NCBI GenBank assembly: GCA_002354135.1
Contig: DEKZ01000454.1
Location: forward strand, 14,822 to 23,017
Reading direction: 5' to 3'
Source of the DNA: Massilia sp. UBA2709
GTDB taxonomy: Bacteria > Pseudomonadota > Gammaproteobacteria > Burkholderiales > Burkholderiaceae_D
DNA length: 8,196 nucleotides
A program made the translations under genes and the position numbers. Of this stretch, positions 5,188-8,196 are shown in pieces (position 1 is the stretch's first letter; each line of letters starts with the position of its first letter). The notes beneath the pieces were generated by a model that saw nothing but the letters and a program-made list of their open reading frames with translations, searched no databases and was not told where the DNA came from.

Positions 5188-6615
5188 TCAGGCCAGGCGC
5201 CCTGCCGGGAAGGCGCAGGGCGCGCCGTCCGCACGGTGCACACCCAGGGCGACGACTGCCAGCGCGATGGCGATGCTGGCCAGCGCGGCGCCCGCCATGA
5301 CCGGCAGTCCGGTCAGTTCCCGTGCAAGCATGCCGAGGGCGACACTGAGGCCGATCGAGACGATCAGGCCGATGAGCATCTGCCAGCCCATGGGGCCGAC
5401 GCGGCGTGCGTGGTCGCGCAGGTTGCCGCCGACCAGCGGCAGCGTCAGGCAGCAGGCGCAGGCCTGCAGGAACAGGTTCGATGCGGAGGCGCCGCTCATC
5501 ACGCCCAGGCAGAGGACCGTGAAGGCCAGCATGCCCCACTCGAGCAGCGCAATGCGCAGCAGCGTGGCCGCAACCTTGCGGTTGAAGGCCGGCGCGCTGA
5601 CCGGCATCCTTGGCGCCAGGCGGAACAGCGCCTGCTCGGCAGCGGTGTCCTTCACGCGCACGTTGCGGCGCTCGTTCTCGAACAGCGGCAGCAGCATCAT
5701 GCAGGCGAAGCCGGCCCAGGCCATGTCGGTCACCATTTGCTGCAGCTCCGGGCCCGCGAATGTCCGGAGCGCGACCAGGACGATCGCCGAGACGGCCACG
5801 AATGCGCCCAGCATGACGGCGCGATAGGTCCAGTGGTTCATCGAACCGAGCAGGTGGGTGAGCAGCTTGCCGGGCTCGCCCGCCTGGCAGTCGCGGCGCA
5901 GCGCCCAGCGGTAGAACGCGGCGCCGAACTTCACCTGGCTGCGCTCGCGGAACTGTCCGGAGGCCGTGAGGCGCTCGGTCTGCAGGACCTGCGCTTCGCG
6001 CGCCGCATAGTGGCGCTCGCCGCCGTCCAGGAACGTGGCCTGCAGCGCGTACGCGGCGAAAGCCAGCATCAGCAAGGTGGCCGCGGCGAAGCCCGTGCCG
6101 CTCTGGAGCAGCGCGAGCAGGCCGGCCGGTACGTGGCGGTTGAACACGATGAACATCCAGGCGGCGAACTGGACCCACTGGCCCACCCGGTTGCCGCTCT
6201 GCCCGAGGCCGAAGGCGGCGATCCAAATGCCGGTGCCGAGGAACACCAGGGCCGGCGTGAGACGGGTCTCGAGCGTCATCAGCGTGACCGTCGCGACCGC
6301 GACCACCCACACGATCGCCGTCAACTGGATCAGCCGGCGGCGCAGGCGCGGCACCAGGCGCGCATTGGCGGGCGAGTTCAGCTTGATCGCGCCAGGCACG
6401 AAATAGATCAGCCAACTGGCCAGCACGACACCGAGGAAAATGCGCAGCGCCAGGCCAAGACTGAGCATCGGGTCGCCGTTCTTGATCTGGACCAGGAGGC
6501 CGATGACGAGCGCGACCAACACGCCCAGCCCGAGGATGAAGGCGCTCGCATGACGATGCCGGGTGCTGAGCGCCATGCGCCACAGCAGCCAATAATCCTT
6601 CAGCAGCGCGCTCAT
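5188..6615 (-). CDS. ABC transporter permease, polytopic membrane protein
   Basis: This 475-residue inner-membrane protein is the probable membrane partner of the preceding ATPase. About ten to twelve hydrophobic segments are visible, near residues 24-43, 53-74, 95-114, 120-137, 146-170, 174-194, 264-284, 297-313, 347-372, 380-396, 409-431 and 436-459. A longer soluble stretch (about 195-260) interrupts them. No ATP-binding motifs are present. I chose the ATG at 6615 because it overlaps the ATPase stop by four bases (ATGA); the frame is open further upstream, but that part is shadow coding of the ATPase. Being placed after a YtrA-type GntR regulator and an ABC ATPase suggests an ABC-2-like exporter. 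The substrate cannot be inferred. It ends eight bases from repeat unit E. Confidence 0.85.
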   Translation of the reverse strand: MSALLKDYWLLWRMALSTRHRHASAFILGLGVLVALVIGLLVQIKNGDPMLSLGLALRIFLGVVLASWLIYFVPGAIKLNSPANARLVPRLRRRLIQLTAIVWVVAVATVTLMTLETRLTPALVFLGTGIWIAAFGLGQSGNRVGQWVQFAAWMFIVFNRHVPAGLLALLQSGTGFAAATLLMLAFAAYALQATFLDGGERHYAAREAQVLQTERLTASGQFRERSQVKFGAAFYRWALRRDCQAGEPGKLLTHLLGSMNHWTYRAVMLGAFVAVSAIVLVALRTFAGPELQQMVTDMAWAGFACMMLLPLFENERRNVRVKDTAAEQALFRLAPRMPVSAPAFNRKVAATLLRIALLEWGMLAFTVLCLGVMSGASASNLFLQACACCLTLPLVGGNLRDHARRVGPMGWQMLIGLIVSIGLSVALGMLARELTGLPVMAGAALASIAIALAVVALGVHRADGAPCAFPAGRLA

Positions 6616-7481
6616 TGGGTCACCTCGATGAACAGGTCTTCCAGGCTGAGCGGCTCGACGCGCACGCCGGCTTCCCTGCCGAGTGCATCCATGGCGCCGC
6701 CGTGGGTGATCACGCTGACCGTGCCGTCGGCCGTACGCTGGCGCCGCAGTTCGCCCGCCAGCGGCTTCCCGTCGAGCAGCGCGCCCGGCCCCACCACGCG
6801 ACGCGCACCTTCGAGCAGTTCGTCGAGCCGGCCCTGCAGGGCGATTTTCCCGTCGCGCAGGAAGGCGAGGTCCAGCGCGACGCGCTCCAGGTCCGACAGG
6901 ATGTGGGTCGAGAACACCACCGTGGTGCCGCGCTCGATCACGCCGTCGATCAGCTCGCGCAGGAAATCGCGCCGGCCGACCGGGTCCAGCGCCGACACCG
7001 GTTCGTCCAGCACCAGCAGTTCCGGATCGTGGGCCAGCGCGCGAATGATCGACAGGCGCTGCTGCTCGCCGCCGGAGAGCTTGCTGATCGCCTTGTTCTG
7101 CATGAGCTTGTCGAAGCCCCAGCGTTCCAGGAGCGCGTCCACCTTGGCCTCGTTTTAGCGCGGGTACAGGGCCTGGAAGTAGCCGAGCATCTGGCGCGGC
7201 GTCATCCATTCGAACAGGTCGGATTTCTGCGGCACGTAGCCGATGCGGGCGCGGGTGGCGTCCGACAGGCGCGCCACGTCCTCGCCGTAGATACGGACCG
7301 AGCCACTATCGGTTTCGCGCAGGCCGAGCAGGCATTCGAGCAGGGTCGACTTGCCGGCGCCGTTGCGGCCCAGGAGGCCGATCACCTGCCCCGGCATTAC
7401 CTGCCAGTCGAGCTTGTCCAATACCGTGGCGCTGCCGAAATGCTTGCTGATCGAACTGCTCTGGATGATCGGGGTAGTCAT
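6612..7481 (-). pseudogene. ABC transporter ATPase interrupted by an in-frame TAA stop
   Basis: Read through, this is a 289-residue ABC ATPase that would power the downstream permease. The first part (7155-7481, 108 residues) has Walker A GRNGAGKST at 38-46 and the Q-loop Gln85 (YVPQKSDLF), then stops at TAA (7155-7157) after FQALYPR. The same frame continues to 6612 with the signature LSGGEQQR (135-142), Walker B LLVLDEP (155-161) and H-loop His193. No base shift is involved. Related proteins commonly have Trp at the stop position (YPxWN), which is recalled, not checked. A GAGG precedes a GTG at 7142 by five bases, so the second half could be started separately as a 176-residue protein. It overlaps its neighbours by four bases on both sides. 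The cause may be a real nonsense mutation, a split protein or a sequencing error. Confidence 0.85.
7140..7157 (-). other. Internal stop and possible restart site inside the ATPase gene
   Basis: On the minus strand the bases read TAA AAC GAG GCC AAG GTG. The TAA ends the first ATPase fragment. GAGG then lies five bases before the in-frame GTG at 7142-7140, which could serve as a Shine-Dalgarno and start for the second fragment. The spacing is plausible, but the site may be chance. Confidence 0.4.
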
Positions 7482-7876
7482 GCTTGTTCCTTCAGGATTT
7501 GGATGAAGAGCGAAACAACGGTGTCGGGATCGAGTTCGAGCTGGCGCGCTTCGAGGGCGGCGCGTTCCAGGGTCGGGCGCAGCAGTTCCGCGCGCTCGGC
7601 GGCGCTCTGGCCGCCGCCCGCGCGTTCGGCCACTTCCATGCCGAGCCCGCGGCGGCGCGCCAGCACCCCTTCCATCTCGAGCAGGCTGTAGGCCTTGGAG
7701 ACGGTCATCGGGTTCAGGGCCAGCGCCTGGGCCAGCTCGCGCACGGAAGGCATGCCGTCGCCCGGCGCCATCTGGCCGCCCGCGACCAGGCGCTTCACCT
7801 GCTCGACGAGCTGGCGGTAGATCGGCTCGGGCGACCCGGTGGAAATCGAAAACAGGTGGGCGGAATGGGTGGTCAT
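7478..7876 (-). CDS. GntR-family transcriptional repressor, YtrA subfamily
   Basis: This 132-residue DNA-binding protein has an N-terminal winged helix-turn-helix at about residues 14-80. It includes PIYRQLVEQVKRLVAGG, PSVRELAQALALNPMTVSKA (recognition helix region) and the wing GVLARRRGLGMEV. The remaining C-terminal part of about 50 residues is too short for an effector domain and fits the YtrA subfamily. These regulators usually repress their own operon with an ABC transporter. It is the first gene of the operon and overlaps the ATPase start by ATGA. A perfect inverted repeat ends three bases upstream of the start codon and is very likely its own operator. No clear Shine-Dalgarno precedes the ATG at 7876, and no later Met gives a better start. 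Confidence 0.93.
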   Translation of the reverse strand: MTTHSAHLFSISTGSPEPIYRQLVEQVKRLVAGGQMAPGDGMPSVRELAQALALNPMTVSKAYSLLEMEGVLARRRGLGMEVAERAGGGQSAAERAELLRPTLERAALEARQLELDPDTVVSLFIQILKEQA

Positions 7877-7879
7877 GGT

Positions 7880-7911
7880 GTCTACTGTATTAGTTGATTA
7901 ATACAGTAGAC
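7880..7911 (-). promoter_or_regulatory. Perfect 13-bp-arm inverted repeat: operator of the GntR/ABC operon
   Basis: Arms GTCTACTGTATTA (7880-7892) and TAATACAGTAGAC (7899-7911) are exact reverse complements around a six-base spacer. The site covers the -10 box and the expected transcription start and ends three bases from the regulator's start codon, which is ideal for repression by the GntR protein encoded next to it. Confidence 0.88.
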
Positions 7912-7931
7912 GACAATATTGAACATGTCAA
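7903..7931 (-). promoter_or_regulatory. Sigma-70 promoter of the GntR/ABC operon
   Basis: On the minus strand a perfect -35 TTGACA (7926-7931) is followed after exactly 17 bases by TACTGT (7903-7908), which keeps the three most conserved -10 positions. Transcription should start near 7896, giving a leader of about 20 bases lying inside the operator. A smaller inverted repeat, TATTGA/TCAATA at 7917-7933, overlaps the -35. Confidence 0.75.
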
Positions 7932-7954
7932 TAAGAAATATTGACTGAAAGGCG

Positions 7955-7983
7955 AAAAAAAACCGGAGCGCAAGGCTCCGGTT
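7955..7983 (-). terminator. Rho-independent terminator on the minus strand
   Basis: Read on the minus strand, a 9-bp stem (AACCGGAGC with GCTCCGGTT; plus-strand 7961-7969 and 7975-7983) with a five-base loop is followed by eight Ts (complement of As at 7955-7962). It lies just upstream of the GntR promoter, so it should end transcripts arriving from a minus-strand gene beyond the right edge and insulate the operon. Confidence 0.88.
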
Positions 7984-8005
7984 CTCAAGGACGCGCAGGC
8001 GACCG

Positions 8006-8178
8006 TAGGGTAGGCACTCCGTGCCCACGCGTGACGCACATGACCGACAGTCAGCGGCAGCGAGGTATCGCCCGCAACGTGTCCAATGAATCGCGAGCCC
8101 GGCCAAGGTCAACGTTAGCGGGCGACAAATCGCAGCCAACGCAGAACGGACGCGCACGTAACGCGTGGGCACGGAGTG
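8006..8178. repeat. Inverted pair of repeat units (F and G) at the right end
   Basis: Unit F (8006-8032) begins TAGGGTAGGCACTCCGTGCC and belongs to the same family as the repeats at 1411-1594. Its part CACTCCGTGCCCACGCGT (8015-8032) recurs inverted and exact at 8161-8178 (unit G, seemingly a half unit). They enclose about 128 bases in which I see no gene. No coding feature is supported between 7984 and 8196. Confidence 0.75.
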
Positions 8179-8196
8179 TGTTCAGCACAGGGACAT

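Noticed and set aside
5110..7158. 682-codon plus-strand frame opposite the permease and ATPase
   Set aside because: Long only because stops are rare antisense to GC-rich genes; the product is Arg/Gln/Ala-rich without domains, while the minus strand shows clear ABC motifs.
6616..7209. N-terminal extension of the permease up to 7209
   Set aside because: It overlaps the ATPase coding sequence in another frame and is Arg/Ala-rich; the ATG at 6615 makes the standard 4-bp overlap.
7155..7481. Frameshift as the cause of the broken ATPase
   Set aside because: Both parts are in the same frame and the only interruption is the TAA codon.
7882..8172. 96-codon minus-strand frame across the promoter and terminator
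   Set aside because: It runs through repeat units, a terminator and the operator, and has no recognisable protein features.

Overview
The window looks like chromosomal DNA of a high-GC betaproteobacterium, most likely an Oxalobacteraceae member near Massilia/Telluria. This rests on the RpoH sequence, the GC-rich codon use, and the many intergenic 'TAGGGTGGG...CCCACGCG' hairpin repeats, a style I associate with that group. The genus is an inference; no rRNA or other decisive marker is present.

Layout. Bases 1-308 hold no confident gene. They are less GC-rich, rich in potential hairpins, and contain a long open frame on the minus strand that runs off the left edge. A near-perfect CIRCE element (309-335) sits over the promoter of rpoH (456-1346, +), the heat-shock sigma factor, which ends in a strong terminator (1371-1399). 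A cluster of palindromic repeats (1411-1594) separates rpoH from a convergent, apparently single-gene pstS (1721-2764, -). That gene has its own terminator and a clear Pho box promoter. Divergent from pstS are a small Cys-rich lipoprotein gene (2900-3298, +) and a gamma-glutamyltransferase gene, ggt (3321-5075, +), which probably form an operon.

A second repeat pair (5085-5182) fills the gap between ggt and a convergent three-gene operon on the minus strand. This operon is promoter/operator (7880-7931), a YtrA-type GntR repressor (7478-7876), an ABC ATPase (6612-7481) and a polytopic permease (5188-6615), joined by 4-bp ATGA overlaps. The ATPase frame is broken by an in-frame TAA after codon 108, which separates Walker A from the signature and Walker B motifs. 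The right end (7955-8196) carries a minus-strand terminator and a third inverted repeat pair but no gene.

How the genes work together. Three independent stress or nutrient circuits lie side by side: heat shock (HrcA/CIRCE to RpoH), phosphate starvation (PhoB to PstS), and a self-regulated GntR/ABC exporter-type module. The lipoprotein and Ggt are both predicted to be exported and may share a periplasmic or envelope role. Nothing here is a clearly new system. The most notable items are CIRCE control of rpoH, the split ATPase, the perfect 13-bp-arm operator and the covarying hairpin repeats.
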